DNA of 64,000 bases from the NCBI RefSeq assembly GCF_002968835.1, contig NZ_PKQK01000003.1, positions 62,001-126,000 of the forward strand, written 5' to 3'. This DNA is from Paenibacillus sp. PCH8 (lineage in GTDB: Bacteria; Bacillota; Bacilli; Paenibacillales; Paenibacillaceae). Both the position numbers and the translations under genes were made by a program. This document shows positions 49,434-59,576 of this stretch, in pieces; position 1 is the first letter of the stretch; each line of letters begins with the position of its first letter. Below the pieces are notes generated by a model. It made no database searches. It was given only the letters and a program-made list of their open reading frames with translations, and was not told the origin of the DNA.

Positions 49434-50240
49434 TCAAGGGTTGACCTCATCGGAATCTGCTGTGTCGACAGTGAAGCCACCGATGCGTTTGTGGAATCTC
49501 TTTGGGGACGAACCGGTCAATTGTTTGAACTGCCTGCAAAAATGCTCCACATTACGGTAACCGCACCGATCTGCAATCTCCGCAACCGTGTAAATATGAT
49601 GTCTGAGATATTCTTTGGCTAAACGAATTCGACTATGAATAACATCATCCATACACGAGAGGCCAAACCATTTCTTGTACATTAACTGCAGGTACCCTGG
49701 GCTAATGCTAATGAGTTTAGCCATTTCCGAAATGGTCCACGGATGGCTGGGATTATTGTGGATGGCCGACCGTAGTTTCAAAAGATTATAGTGCTGAGGA
49801 CTAATTTCCTCTTGAACGTAAGACTCAAGCAGTTTGTTGATCAGAATCCGGAGTAGACAATCTATGGACGATTCCCTGTAGTCTTTATTGAATGAATTCT
49901 CTGCGACAAGCAATTGAAACAGCTTGTGGCAATATTCGGGGTCATCCAAAGGAAAAGGTCTGCCAAATGGAAGGGAGGTTTCGGTCACGTAGGGTTCATC
50001 GCTTTCAAAACGAATCCAATCATTCATATATTGCTGTGTGCAAGCGCGATAATACACTTTTTGATGCGGCTTAAAGAGAACAGCACAATGGGGAGGATAT
50101 TCCTTCAGTTCTCCATCTACCCAGAACTGAGCGGGAGTCTGTGTAATAACCAAAAGCCAGCAATCATGCCCTTCTGGAATATCAAAAACAAAATTGCTGT
50201 TATGTGCCGCGTCATACTCAACATAAGAAATGTTTGTCAT
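49434..50240 (-). CDS. AraC-family regulator (divergent from GH43)
   Basis: 268 residues. The N-terminal sensor contains WLLVITQTPAQFWVDGELKE. The C-terminal DNA-binding pair is WTISEMAKLISISPGYLQLM and VAEIADRCGYRNVEHFCRQF, closing GSSPKRFHKR. It starts after AGGTGAGG and shares a 98-bp intergenic region with the GH43 gene, so it most likely activates that gene. Confidence 0.88.
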   Translation of the reverse strand: MTNISYVEYDAAHNSNFVFDIPEGHDCWLLVITQTPAQFWVDGELKEYPPHCAVLFKPHQKVYYRACTQQYMNDWIRFESDEPYVTETSLPFGRPFPLDDPEYCHKLFQLLVAENSFNKDYRESSIDCLLRILINKLLESYVQEEISPQHYNLLKLRSAIHNNPSHPWTISEMAKLISISPGYLQLMYKKWFGLSCMDDVIHSRIRLAKEYLRHHIYTVAEIADRCGYRNVEHFCRQFKQLTGSSPKRFHKRIGGFTVDTADSDEVNP

Positions 50241-50338
50241 TATTCCTCACCTTTATCTCGCTTTAGTTGTTTTCTATTATACGGGATTTATTTACAATTC
50301 ATATTCCCTAATTACGTTCTACGAGGAGTGTATCTTAA

Positions 50339-51760
50339 ATGAAGAAACAAGGGTTAAATCCATACCTTCCATCCTGGGAGTACGTCCCTGATGGTGAACC
50401 TTATGTATTTAATGGACGAGTTTATGTGTATGGCTCGCATGATCGGTTTAATGGACATGTCTTTTGTTTAAACGACTATGTGTGCTGGTCGGCGCCAGTA
50501 GACGACCTTGGGAATTGGCGGAATGAAGGTGTGATCTACCGAAAAACAGATGATCCGCTAAATCCCGATGGTAGTATGTGTCTTTATGCGCCTGACGTTA
50601 CGTTAGGTTCAGACGGACGGTATTATCTTTATTATGTACTGGATAAAGTACCCGTTGTTTCTGTGGCTGTATGCAATACACCTGCTGGCAAATATGAATT
50701 TTACGGTTATGTAAAATATGCTGACGGAACTCGACTGGGAGAACGAGATGGGGACGAGCCACAATTCGATCCTGGCGTGTTGACCGAAGGAGAGCATACA
50801 TATCTGTATACCGGCTTCTGTGCGCCCGGAGATAAATCGAGACATGGCGCGATGGCGATGGTACTTGGTGCGGACATGCTAACGATTGTGGATGAGCCCA
50901 TATTCGTAGCGCCAAGTCAACCATACAGCGATGGCAGCGGATTTGAAGGACATGAATTTTTTGAGGCACCTTCTATCCGGAAGAGAGGGAATAAGTACTA
51001 CTTGGTTTATTCCTCTATCGTTATGCATGAATTATGTTATGCCACAAGTCTATTTCCAAACAAAGGCTTTGAATATCAGGGTGTTATCATTAGCAACTGC
51101 GATCTACATATTGACTCCTATAAACCAGCTGACAAGCCGATGTATTATGGCGGCAATAACCATGGTAGCATGGTCGAAATAAACGGGGACTGGTATATCT
51201 TTTATCACCGTCATACCAATGGGGACGCATTCAATCGTCAGGGTTGCATCGAACGGATCTATTTTGAGGAGGACGGAACCATTCTTCAGGTGGAAATGAC
51301 CTCCTGCGGCCCGAATGGAGGGCCACTTGAAGGAAAAGGGGAGTATCCCGCATACCTTGCATGCAATCTATTTACTAAAGATGATCAAATGTATACAGGA
51401 GGTTTCGGAGAGGGGGCTTGGTTGGACAGCCGCTTTCCGAAGATTACCCAGGATGGAAGAGACGGCGATGAAGAGACCGGATATATTGCCAATATGGTTG
51501 AATCTGCAACGGCAGGTTTTAAATATTTCGCTTGTAACGGTATCCGCCAGGTCACAATCAAAGTACGCGGATATTGTAATGGAGTCTTCGAGATCAAAAC
51601 CGCATGGGACAGTCCCGTTCTCGGAATAATTCCGGTACATTTTACAAATGAATGGAGAAATTACACGTCAGAGATTACCATCCCGGACGGCAGACAGGCT
51701 TTGTATTTCACTTACAAGGGAACAGGAGGCGCGAGCTTGGCCTCATTTACATTAGAATAA
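50339..51760 (+). CDS. GH43-family glycoside hydrolase with C-terminal CBM6-like domain
   Basis: 473 residues, no signal peptide, so probably intracellular and acting on imported oligosaccharides. The five-bladed propeller has the GH43 catalytic residues: Asp near the start (SWEYVPDGEPYVFNGRVYVY), the transition-state Asp (CLYAPDVTLG) and the acid Glu (FFEAPSIRKRGNKYYLVYSS). A carbohydrate-binding-like beta-sandwich follows from about 330. Expected activity is arabinofuranosidase or beta-xylosidase. The start follows ACGAGGAG. Confidence 0.85.
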   Translation: MKKQGLNPYLPSWEYVPDGEPYVFNGRVYVYGSHDRFNGHVFCLNDYVCWSAPVDDLGNWRNEGVIYRKTDDPLNPDGSMCLYAPDVTLGSDGRYYLYYVLDKVPVVSVAVCNTPAGKYEFYGYVKYADGTRLGERDGDEPQFDPGVLTEGEHTYLYTGFCAPGDKSRHGAMAMVLGADMLTIVDEPIFVAPSQPYSDGSGFEGHEFFEAPSIRKRGNKYYLVYSSIVMHELCYATSLFPNKGFEYQGVIISNCDLHIDSYKPADKPMYYGGNNHGSMVEINGDWYIFYHRHTNGDAFNRQGCIERIYFEEDGTILQVEMTSCGPNGGPLEGKGEYPAYLACNLFTKDDQMYTGGFGEGAWLDSRFPKITQDGRDGDEETGYIANMVESATAGFKYFACNGIRQVTIKVRGYCNGVFEIKTAWDSPVLGIIPVHFTNEWRNYTSEITIPDGRQALYFTYKGTGGASLASFTLE

Positions 51761-51793
51761 ACGACTGAATAGATTCAAACTGCGTAAAGCCAA

Positions 51794-51826
51794 AGCAGCT
51801 GCTGGTAATCCAGCGGCTGCTTATTT
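51794..51826 (+). terminator. Hairpin terminator of GH43
   Basis: AGCAGCTGCTGG-TAAT-CCAGCGGCTGCT followed by TATTT: a 12-bp stem with one wobble. Confidence 0.7.
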
Positions 51827-51947
51827 CATGTGGATGGACATCTGCTTTAGAAGAAGCCGCTTTTTCCCAAAAAATGATAGTGATTTCCTGGAAATGTTCG
51901 CTTGTTCTTAGAATGACAACTTTTCTCGGGGGCTCATAATGTTAACT

Positions 51948-52862
51948 TCAATCATCCGAATGATCGGCTGCCGCAGCCTGCTGGGAATGGGTGCGAAATT
52001 CACTCGGCGCGATGCCTGTCCACCGCTTGAACTGACGGCTGAAATGCGCATTGGTCTTATAACCCAGCATCATCGCAATATGGTCCATGTTCAGGTCTGT
52101 TTGCTTTAACAGCCGCTGGGCTTCGTTCAGAAGGGTTTCTGATAAAAACTTGCGCGGCGCTGTGCCGTATACCTGCTGAAAGATCCGATTGACCTGCGAC
52201 GGGCTAATATTCAGCGACTTGGCGATGTCTTGAATCCAGGTTCGCTCATTCTCCCTAATTGCACCATGAAGATGGATATACCTTACGGAGTCCTCAATGT
52301 GCTCAGCAATCTGATGGGCAATAGCTTCTTTTCTAGATAAGGTAACGGATGCGTTCTGAGATAACTGGCCTACCAGGGAGCCGAGCAATTCGAATACAGC
52401 GGCATGAACCTTCATCTGTTTGGAGGACGATAGCGGGATGGATAAGTGCTCTGTGGCCAGATCATACAATGTAGACAGTGAAGAGGACAATCCCAGAGCC
52501 AAATTCGAATCTGCTGGATAATAAATATCCTTGCAACGATTAAGTTCTCTGCAAAAGGAGGTATCGTGTATGCTGAAATGTACGGAAAAGTACGTAAAGC
52601 CCTGCGGCCCGGCACCGGTGCAGGAATGGGTCATACCGGGGCGGATGAACAGAAGGTCCCCCACGGACTGACTGTACGACTGTCCGTTGACCACCATGTT
52701 CATCTGACCGTCCATCATCCAGTGGATTTCATACATCGAATGCTCATGGGACGGATAGGTCCAGTGGGTATCTACTTTTCTTGCGTGCAGCCCCAATAAT
52801 TGAAAAGACATGCGAACATTGGGCAGACGGCCTAAATACGGAGCTTCTGAAAGCTTGGTCAC
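51948..52862 (-). CDS. AraC-family regulator of the pentonate operon
   Basis: About 304 residues if started at GTG 52862, which has AGGAGG ten bases before it; the ATG at 52910 has no site and would translate that one as Arg-Gly-Gly. The N-terminal cupin (SHEHSMYEIHWMMDGQMNMV) is followed by IAKSLNISPSQVNRIFQQVY and MDHIAMMLGYKTNAHFSRQF, ending GIAPSEFRTH. It is divergent from the FAH/ALDH/dehydratase/xylosidase genes and is the obvious candidate regulator, presumably sensing a pentose or pentonate. Confidence 0.88.
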   Translation of the reverse strand: MTKLSEAPYLGRLPNVRMSFQLLGLHARKVDTHWTYPSHEHSMYEIHWMMDGQMNMVVNGQSYSQSVGDLLFIRPGMTHSCTGAGPQGFTYFSVHFSIHDTSFCRELNRCKDIYYPADSNLALGLSSSLSTLYDLATEHLSIPLSSSKQMKVHAAVFELLGSLVGQLSQNASVTLSRKEAIAHQIAEHIEDSVRYIHLHGAIRENERTWIQDIAKSLNISPSQVNRIFQQVYGTAPRKFLSETLLNEAQRLLKQTDLNMDHIAMMLGYKTNAHFSRQFKRWTGIAPSEFRTHSQQAAAADHSDD

Positions 52863-53048
52863 AGCAACCCAACCTCCTCGTAATGTTCTGTATTCCGAAA
52901 TAGAATCCATTCGTCTAGATTCATCTTAACAGAAAAAGAATGCGTGAAAAGGGTAATTCGTCGGAGTGATTAGAACATCGTCATGAACCACAGCTGATGA
53001 TATGGTAGAATGATCAACCCGATTGGGGAAAAATGGGGGCAAGCTTGA

Positions 53049-53924
53049 ATGAGAATTATTCGATTTCTGGATGGACAACAGAAGTGGCTGGCAGCAGTTA
53101 CGGATGATGAAAAAGCCTATCGTTTGCCACAGGCAGATTTTATGACTTTGATCTATCAAGCGAGGGAGCAGGGCATTTCTCCTGTCCAACTCGTTGAAAG
53201 CGCTTTTAAACCATTAAACGAGCTGACCGACGATTGGACTTCGTTACATCTTGTCACTCCAGTGGAAGCACCGGAAGTATGGGCGGCGGGTGTTACGTAT
53301 CAGCGGAGCCGGGAAGCGAGAAATTATGAAGCCACCGATGGAAAGCTGGATTCAAAGACCTTTTACGATAAGGTTTATGATGCAGAGAGACCAGAGATCT
53401 TTTTCAAATCCACAGCAGCCCGGACCGTCGGACCGAATGAGGCTGTCACGCTTCGCAGCGATTCCACTTGGCAGATCCCGGAGCCTGAGCTTGGATTGGT
53501 GCTTGCCGCTGATGGAAGCATTGTAGGTTACATCGCCGGTAATGACATGAGCTGCCGCGATATCGAAGGGGAAAACCCGCTGTATCTGCCACAAGCAAAA
53601 ATATGGCGCAACTCCTGCTCCATTGGCCCAGCTATTCGACTAGCGGAAACGGTGCAGAATCCCTATGCGTTCAGCATCGTCTGCCAGATCTATCGCGAGG
53701 GAGAAATGGTTGTTAAGAGTGAAGCGAGTACAGGTGAATTAAACCGAAAGCTGGATGAGTTGGTCTCTTTTCTGGCAAGGGACAATGATTTGTTTGACGG
53801 TACGGTACTTCTGACAGGCACAAGCATTGTGCCACCGAATGAGTTCACGCTTGAACCAGGGGATCGGATTGAAATAACCATTAGCGATATCGGTACACTT
53901 ATTAATCCTGTCATTTCAAACTAG
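53049..53924 (+). CDS. FAH-family protein, probable 2-keto-3-deoxypentonate dehydratase
   Basis: 291 residues. The fumarylacetoacetate-hydrolase fold has the metal ligands Glu145 and Glu147 (IPEPELGLVL) and Asp166 (AGNDMSCRDIEGEN). XylX-type members remove water from 2-keto-3-deoxy-D-xylonate or L-arabinonate to give 2-oxoglutarate semialdehyde. That reaction is inferred here from the aldehyde dehydrogenase and sugar-acid dehydratase genes that follow at 21 and 16 bp. It is the first gene of the operon. The alternative is a hydrolase for an acylpyruvate. Confidence 0.82.
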   Translation: MRIIRFLDGQQKWLAAVTDDEKAYRLPQADFMTLIYQAREQGISPVQLVESAFKPLNELTDDWTSLHLVTPVEAPEVWAAGVTYQRSREARNYEATDGKLDSKTFYDKVYDAERPEIFFKSTAARTVGPNEAVTLRSDSTWQIPEPELGLVLAADGSIVGYIAGNDMSCRDIEGENPLYLPQAKIWRNSCSIGPAIRLAETVQNPYAFSIVCQIYREGEMVVKSEASTGELNRKLDELVSFLARDNDLFDGTVLLTGTSIVPPNEFTLEPGDRIEITISDIGTLINPVISN

Positions 53925-53945
53925 TTTATAAGGAGGATGAAGGCA

Positions 53946-55411
53946 ATGAACGCATTTCAGGTAGAGCAGACATACAGGAATTATATGAACGGAGAATGGG
54001 TGGAGGCTGCGTCAGGAGGTACCGAACCCAGCATAAATCCAGCGAATCGGAATGAGATCGTGGGGTATGTACCAGACTCTGGTGTAGAGGACCTTAACCG
54101 TGCTGTCGCAGCGGCCAAGGCAGCAGCGAAGGACTGGCGGAGGTTAACAGGTGCGCAGCGCGGTAACTATCTATTTCAGGCAGCGAACGTGCTGGAACGC
54201 CGGGCCGATGGGGTTGCGGAGGCCATGACAAGGGAAATGGGGAAAACACTCCCTGAAGCTAAAGGAGAGACGATGCGTGGAGTCGCTATCCTGAGGTATT
54301 ACGCTGGTGAAGGAATGCGAAAAACCGGCGATGTTATTCCTTCGACGGACAGCGAAGCACTGTTGTTTACGACCCGCGTACCGCTTGGCGTTGTGGGCGT
54401 TATTGCTCCGTGGAACTTTCCTGTAGCTATTCCCATTTGGAAGACGGCCCCGGCTTTGATTTATGGCAATACGGTGGTATTAAAGCCGGCACAGGAAACT
54501 GCGGTCACTGCGGCTAAAATAATGGAATGCTTTGAGGAGGCGGGCATTCCGGCAGGTGTTCTCAATCTGGTATGCGGCAGAGGATCGGTGATCGGATCTG
54601 CACTTGCTGAGCACCCGGATGTCAATGGGATTACGTTCACAGGTTCCAATGCTGTTGGAAAGCGGGTCGGCGCAGCAGCACTGGGACGGGGGCCAAGTAT
54701 CAACTTGAAATGGGCGGAAAAAACCCAATCATCATCGCAGCAGACGCTGACTTGGATTTGGCTGTTGAGGCTACCATCAGCGGCGGCTTGAAATCTACCG
54801 GCCAAAAATGTACAGCCACCAGCCGGGTCATTATTGAACGGAAAATATATGATGCGTTTAAAGAAAAACTCCTGGCGCAAATCCAGGAGATCAGGCTAGG
54901 CGACGGCATGTCTTCCGAAAGCTGGATGGGTCCATGTGCGAACGAAGGACAGCTCAAGACCGTGCTGAGTTATATTCAAAAAGGACAGGATGAAGGTGCC
55001 GTTCTGCTAGCCGGCGGAAAAAGAGCGGACGACTCAGGGCTTGAAGAGGGATTCTATGTCCAGCCAACCGTATTTGAAGGTGTCGAACCGCACATGTCCA
55101 TAGCCCGAGAAGAAATCTTCGGCCCCGTGCTTGCCTTGATATCGGTAGATTCTCTAGAAGAAGCTATAGAGGTGGCCAATGACAGCGATTACGGCTTGAG
55201 TGCTTCCATTTATACACAAAATGTCGGGGCTATGCTGTCTTTCATCCGGGATATGGATGCAGGATTGGTTAGGATTAACGCGGAAACAGCCGGCGTAGAG
55301 TTGCAGGCTCCGTTCGGTGGAATGAAGATGTCAAGCTCGCATTCCAGGGAACAGGGGCAAGCGGCCATCGAGTTTTTCACGGCGATCAAAACAGTCTTTG
55401 TGAAGTCATAA
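53946..55411 (+). pseudogene. Aldehyde dehydrogenase (2-oxoglutarate semialdehyde type) with one-base frameshift
   Basis: ATG 53946 lies nine bases after AGGAGG. The first part has [16 protein letters not shown], the NAD-binding [16 protein letters not shown] and [12 protein letters not shown]. At 54705-54710 TTGAAATGG reads as LK and shifts frame; one extra G (TTGGAAATGG) gives the ALDH motif [11 protein letters not shown] and continues with [10 protein letters not shown] (catalytic Cys) and [11 protein letters not shown]. Restored length is 488 residues, normal for the family. XylA/KGSADH oxidises 2-oxoglutarate semialdehyde to 2-oxoglutarate, the last Weimberg step. Either a real lesion that would break the pathway or a sequencing error. 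Confidence 0.85.
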
Positions 55412-55427
55412 ACTGCGGGAGGGTCTC

Positions 55428-57401
55428 ATGTACGAACAGATTAAGTCGATTATGGGAGAGCAGGAGTCAGACTGCTTCGATATCATAGCACACGCTCCAG
55501 GGGCAACAGGACGTCTGCCCTTAACCGATGATTTGCTGCGGAATGCTCCAAGCGGCGACTTGTTCGGCATGTCCCAGAATGTCGGAATGGGCTGGAAGCC
55601 CGGAGAACTGAACGGAAAACAGTTTCTGATATTAAGTACACAGGGCGGTATCCGCAATGAGGACGGCAGTCCAGCAGCTCTCGGTTACCATACGGGCCAC
55701 TGGGAGGTCGGCCTGCTGATGAAAGCTGCCGCAGAAGAAATATCAAGCCGCGGAGGTATCCCGTTTGCCGGATATGTCAGCGACCCTTGTGATGGCAGAA
55801 CACAGGGAACAACCGGCATGTTCGACTCGCTCCCGTACCGGAACGATGCCGCTTTGGTGTTTCGCAGGCTGATTCGCTCACTGCCGACGCGTAAAGGCGT
55901 AATCGGCGTCGCAACGTGTGATAAAGGTCTTCCGGCGATGATGCTCGCGCTTGCGGGCATGCCACAACTTCCGGGAGTGATCGTTCCGGGTGGCGTCACA
56001 CTTCCACCTATCGATGGAGAGGACGCTGGTAAAATTCAGACCATCGGCGCACGGTACGTCAGCGGAGAACTCTCTTTGGAAATGGCGTCGGAGTTAGGAT
56101 GCCGGGCTTGCGCTACACCGGGAGGAGGTTGCCAGTTCCTGGGTACTGCGGCAACAGCCCAGGTCGTAGCTGAGGCCATGGGCATGACGGTACCGCATGC
56201 TGCCCTTGCACCTTCCGGGCAGCCCATCTGGATCGAGATGGCGCGCCAATCCTCACGCGCACTGATTAACATGGAGTCCCAGGGAATGAAGATGGCGGAC
56301 ATTGTCACAGATGCGTCGATTCGCAATGCCATGACGGTTCATGCCGCGTTCGGCGGATCTACCAATCTGCTTCTTCACATACCGGCCATTGCCCATGCAG
56401 CTGGTTTGACTGTACCCACAGTACAGGACTGGATACAGGTCAACAAGAATGTTCCGAGACTGGTTAGTGCCCTGCCGAACGGACCGATCTTCTATCCGAC
56501 CATTCGGGTTTTTCAGGCCGGAGGTGTGCCCGAAGTCATGCTGCACCTTAGGCAGCTTGGCCTGTTAGATGAGTCTGTGCCTACAGTAACAGGTGCGTCC
56601 TTGGGCCAAGTACTTGATTGGTGGGAATCGTCGGAACGCCGTCATCTCATGCGGAAGCAATTGAAAGAGAAGGACGGGATTGATCCGGACAGTGTCATCA
56701 TGAGTGTAGAGCATTCCCAGCGTCTTGGGATTTCCTCGACCGTGACATTTCCAACCGGGAATATCGCTCCGGAAGGCTCCGTAATCAAATCCACATCCAT
56801 CGACCCCGCTGTGCTCGATGAGTATGGCGTGTATCGTCATCGAGGGAAGGCAAAGGTGTTCACAACCGAGCGGGAGGCGATCCGTGCGATTAAAACAGGC
56901 GGTATTCTGGCCGGCGACGTTGTTGTACTTCTCGGACGTGGGCCCTCGGGGACCGGAATGGAGGAAACGTATCAGCTTACGTCTGCGCTCAAGCATTTGT
57001 CTTTTGGCAAGTATGTCTCGCTCATCACGGATGCCCGGTTCTCTGGTGTTTCTACTGGAGCGTGTATTGGCCATGTTGGCCCCGAAGCGCTGGCTGGTGG
57101 GCCGATCGGCAAGCTCCGCAATGGTGACTGGATTGACATCGTCGTGGATCGTAACACGCTGGAGGGCAGCATTAACTTTATCGGAGAAGGGGAGATGGAG
57201 GTTTCCCCGGAAGAAGGAGCTCTTATCCTGGCACAAAGGTCCTTTCATCCAGATATGCGGCCTGATGAAGATCTACCGGATGATACCAAGCTGTGGGCTG
57301 CGCTGCAATCGGTTAGCGGTGGAACATGGAGAGGAAATGTGTACGATGTAGAGCGCATCATAACTGCCCTGGAAGCCGGCAAAAAAGCGCTAGGCTGGTA
57401 A
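55428..57401 (+). CDS. YjhG/YagF-type sugar-acid dehydratase (D-xylonate dehydratase-like)
   Basis: 657 residues, the length specific to the YjhG/YagF branch of the IlvD/Edd family (IlvD itself is about 560). Iron-sulphur cysteines are C121 ([10 protein letters not shown]), C164 (ATCDKGLPA) and C235 ([10 protein letters not shown]). The C-terminal half has [15 protein letters not shown] and [17 protein letters not shown]. The enzyme dehydrates a pentonate to its 2-keto-3-deoxy acid, feeding the FAH-family protein and ALDH. The start follows GGAGGG 16 bp after the ALDH stop. Confidence 0.9.
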   Translation: MYEQIKSIMGEQESDCFDIIAHAPGATGRLPLTDDLLRNAPSGDLFGMSQNVGMGWKPGELNGKQFLILSTQGGIRNEDGSPAALGYHTGHWEVGLLMKAAAEEISSRGGIPFAGYVSDPCDGRTQGTTGMFDSLPYRNDAALVFRRLIRSLPTRKGVIGVATCDKGLPAMMLALAGMPQLPGVIVPGGVTLPPIDGEDAGKIQTIGARYVSGELSLEMASELGCRACATPGGGCQFLGTAATAQVVAEAMGMTVPHAALAPSGQPIWIEMARQSSRALINMESQGMKMADIVTDASIRNAMTVHAAFGGSTNLLLHIPAIAHAAGLTVPTVQDWIQVNKNVPRLVSALPNGPIFYPTIRVFQAGGVPEVMLHLRQLGLLDESVPTVTGASLGQVLDWWESSERRHLMRKQLKEKDGIDPDSVIMSVEHSQRLGISSTVTFPTGNIAPEGSVIKSTSIDPAVLDEYGVYRHRGKAKVFTTEREAIRAIKTGGILAGDVVVLLGRGPSGTGMEETYQLTSALKHLSFGKYVSLITDARFSGVSTGACIGHVGPEALAGGPIGKLRNGDWIDIVVDRNTLEGSINFIGEGEMEVSPEEGALILAQRSFHPDMRPDEDLPDDTKLWAALQSVSGGTWRGNVYDVERIITALEAGKKALGW

Positions 57402-57413
57402 TGAAATCAACCT

Positions 57414-57436
57414 TTTTTGTACATGTTTTTGTACAT
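57414..57436 (+). promoter_or_regulatory. 12-bp-spaced direct repeat TTTTTGTACAT
   Basis: TTTTTGTACAT occurs at 57414 and 57426, each carrying the palindrome TGTACA, in the 65-bp gap between the dehydratase and xylosidase genes. Possible regulator site; function unproved. Confidence 0.35.
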
Positions 57437-57466
57437 ATCATCACTTTCATACCGGAGGTTTCTTAC

Positions 57467-59071
57467 ATGAATATGATCACAAACCCCATTCTTCCCGGTT
57501 TTCATCCCGATCCGTCCATATGCAGGGCGGGGGAAGATTATTATATCACTACTTCCACCTTTGAATGGTTCCCGGGTGTACGGATTCACCATTCCCGAGA
57601 TCTGGTTCATTGGCGCGCGATAGCTTCGCCCCTGACCCGCATCACACAGCTGAATATGGAAGGAAACATTAACTCCGGGGGCGTATGGGCTCCCTGCCTC
57701 AGCTACGACAACGGCTTGTTTCACCTCATCTACACCGATGTTAAAAGCCGGGTAGGCGCTTTTAAAGATACCCACAATTACCTTGTGACAGCAACGGATA
57801 TTGAAGGCCCTTGGTCCGATCCGGTGTATCTGAATAGCAGCGGTTTTGACCCTTCCTTATTTCATGATGAAGATGGACGTAAGTGGCTGGTCAATATGAT
57901 ATGGGATCACCGTAAGGACAAAAACCGGTTTGCAGGCATCGTTCTCCAGGAATATTCGGTCCGTGAACAAAAGATGGTTGGACCTGTTGTTAACCTTTTT
58001 AAGGGAACCCCATTAGGACTGACGGAAGCGCCGCATCTGTATAAGCACAAGGACTATTATTACTTAATAACGGCTGAAGGGGGAACTGGTTATGAGCATG
58101 CGGTTACGGTAGCACGTTCCCGTACGTTGCAAGGTCCTTATGAGGTCGATCCTGCCAATCCGATCCTCACTTCATACGGCAGGCCGGATTTAAGTCTGCA
58201 AAAGGCCGGTCACGGTAGTCTCGTCGAAACGCACACCGGCGAGTTGTACATGGCTCATCTGGTCGGCCGACCAGTCAATCAAAAGTTTTGCATACTTGGG
58301 CGTGAGACCGCTCTTCAGCAATGTACTTGGAACGAAGACGGGTGGCTGCGGCTAGCAAGCGGTGACCGGTATCCCGAGGTTCAGGTGCCTGCACCAAAGA
58401 TCACGGCACATCCATTTCAACCAGCAGCGGAAATGAATCACTTTGATCAATTCGAGCTTCGGAATGATTGGAATACACTTCGGATACCACCCGATCCGAC
58501 TTGGCTCAGCCTAACGGAACGTCCCGGTTACTTGCGTTTGCGCGGAATGGAGTCCATGAGTTCAACGCACAGGCAAAGTATGGTTGCCCAGAGACTGCAA
58601 GCTTTTGAATGTGAAGCCGAAACTTGTCTGGAATTTGCGCCGGATCATCCGCAGCAAATGGCAGGACTGATTCTGTACTACGATACCAAAGACTACCTCT
58701 ATTTACGGGTAACTCATCATGAAGAGAAAGGGCTGTGCCTGGGAATTATTCAGTCCAGGTACGGAATATACGACGAACTGCTGGAGGATATCCCGTTAAA
58801 ATCAGTGAACAGAATTCGGTTAAAGGTTGTGGTCAATCATGATCGTGCCTGCTTTTATTATGCGTTATCTAATGATCAATCCTGGTATCGGGTAGGCGGA
58901 TGGATTGATATTACACATCTGTCAGACGAATCTCCCGAATATGTCCGGTTTACGGGAACCTATATCGGTCTTTGTGTGCAGGATCTAGGCGGGACGCGGA
59001 AGCAGGCTGATTTTGATTACTTTGTATATAACGAAACAAAACATGAAGCGGGTGCTTTGGACACCATATAA
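57467..59071 (+). CDS. GH43 beta-xylosidase
   Basis: 534 residues from ATG 57467, eight bases after GGAGG; the open frame extending back to 57326 overlaps the dehydratase gene and is not used. The N terminus ITNPILPGFHPDPSICR (base Asp) is the canonical GH43 beta-xylosidase start. GFDPSLFHDEDGRKWLVN supplies the second Asp and GLTEAPHLYKHKDYYYLI the acid Glu. A C-terminal concanavalin-like jelly roll (about 330-534) completes subfamily-11-like architecture. No signal peptide, so it cleaves imported xylo-oligosaccharides and releases xylose inside the cell. Confidence 0.92.
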   Translation: MNMITNPILPGFHPDPSICRAGEDYYITTSTFEWFPGVRIHHSRDLVHWRAIASPLTRITQLNMEGNINSGGVWAPCLSYDNGLFHLIYTDVKSRVGAFKDTHNYLVTATDIEGPWSDPVYLNSSGFDPSLFHDEDGRKWLVNMIWDHRKDKNRFAGIVLQEYSVREQKMVGPVVNLFKGTPLGLTEAPHLYKHKDYYYLITAEGGTGYEHAVTVARSRTLQGPYEVDPANPILTSYGRPDLSLQKAGHGSLVETHTGELYMAHLVGRPVNQKFCILGRETALQQCTWNEDGWLRLASGDRYPEVQVPAPKITAHPFQPAAEMNHFDQFELRNDWNTLRIPPDPTWLSLTERPGYLRLRGMESMSSTHRQSMVAQRLQAFECEAETCLEFAPDHPQQMAGLILYYDTKDYLYLRVTHHEEKGLCLGIIQSRYGIYDELLEDIPLKSVNRIRLKVVVNHDRACFYYALSNDQSWYRVGGWIDITHLSDESPEYVRFTGTYIGLCVQDLGGTRKQADFDYFVYNETKHEAGALDTI

Positions 59072-59092
59072 AAGTCTCAACAGCCTTAGCAT

Positions 59093-59470
59093 CTATTTGA
59101 ATGAATTTCGGGAGGGTAATGAGAGGAGAGGTCGGTCGGATTTAACCGCACGAGATTTAACTCCGAACTCTTGAAACCAAAATGATAAAAAGTCCTTACG
59201 TTCGCTTGAAACGTTAAGGTCTTTTTGTCGTTTGGCAATAGAAAAAGAAGCTTCCTGGTCTTGTGCTAGTTCTATAAAATCCTCAAGATTACCATTCTCC
59301 AAATCTTCCTTACTTATATTTTGAAGAACAAGAAATTTGTACTTTTCATTTTCATCTGTTTTAAATACTACAGTACCCTCGTAAACTGGATAAGGTTCTT
59401 TTTCTACCTTGTTAGAACAGCCAGGAAGTATCACCATACTGTTGAAGATAAACAGCATTATTGCTTTCAT
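59093..59470 (-). pseudogene. Small lipoprotein whose 3' end reads through a terminator
   Basis: A 125-residue frame with lipobox ILPGC (Cys18). Residues 25-80 look like a beta-rich extracellular domain (YEGTVVFKTDENEKYKFLVL, LAQDQEASFSIAKRQ), perhaps DUF3221-like; this is tentative. The last 45 residues, from KDLNVSSERKDFLSFW, are the translation of the hairpin at 59187-59226 plus flanking DNA. The native C terminus has therefore probably been replaced by non-coding sequence after a deletion or frameshift. Confidence 0.5.
59187..59226. terminator. Hairpin terminator lying inside an open frame
   Basis: AAAAAG-CCTTACGTT pairs with AACGTTAAGG-CTTTTT (one bulge). It has A and T runs on both sides, so works in either direction, and could also serve the xylosidase operon ending at 59071. 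Confidence 0.7.
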
Positions 59471-59576
59471 AACATCCTCCCATGATTTGAAATAACGTTT
59501 TTCCCTTGCTTTTAAGTATACCTTACATTAAAAAAGCAAATTATTACTATAGGTAATCCAAACGAAAAAGTATTGG

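Noticed and set aside
54710..55411. Separate small dehydrogenase gene downstream of the ALDH frame
   Set aside because: It begins in the middle of the ALDH motif LEMGGKNP with no ribosome site; it is the second half of one frameshifted gene.
56565..57248. 227-codon open frame antisense to the pentonate dehydratase
   Set aside because: Shadow of the dehydratase gene; no family motif, no ribosome site.
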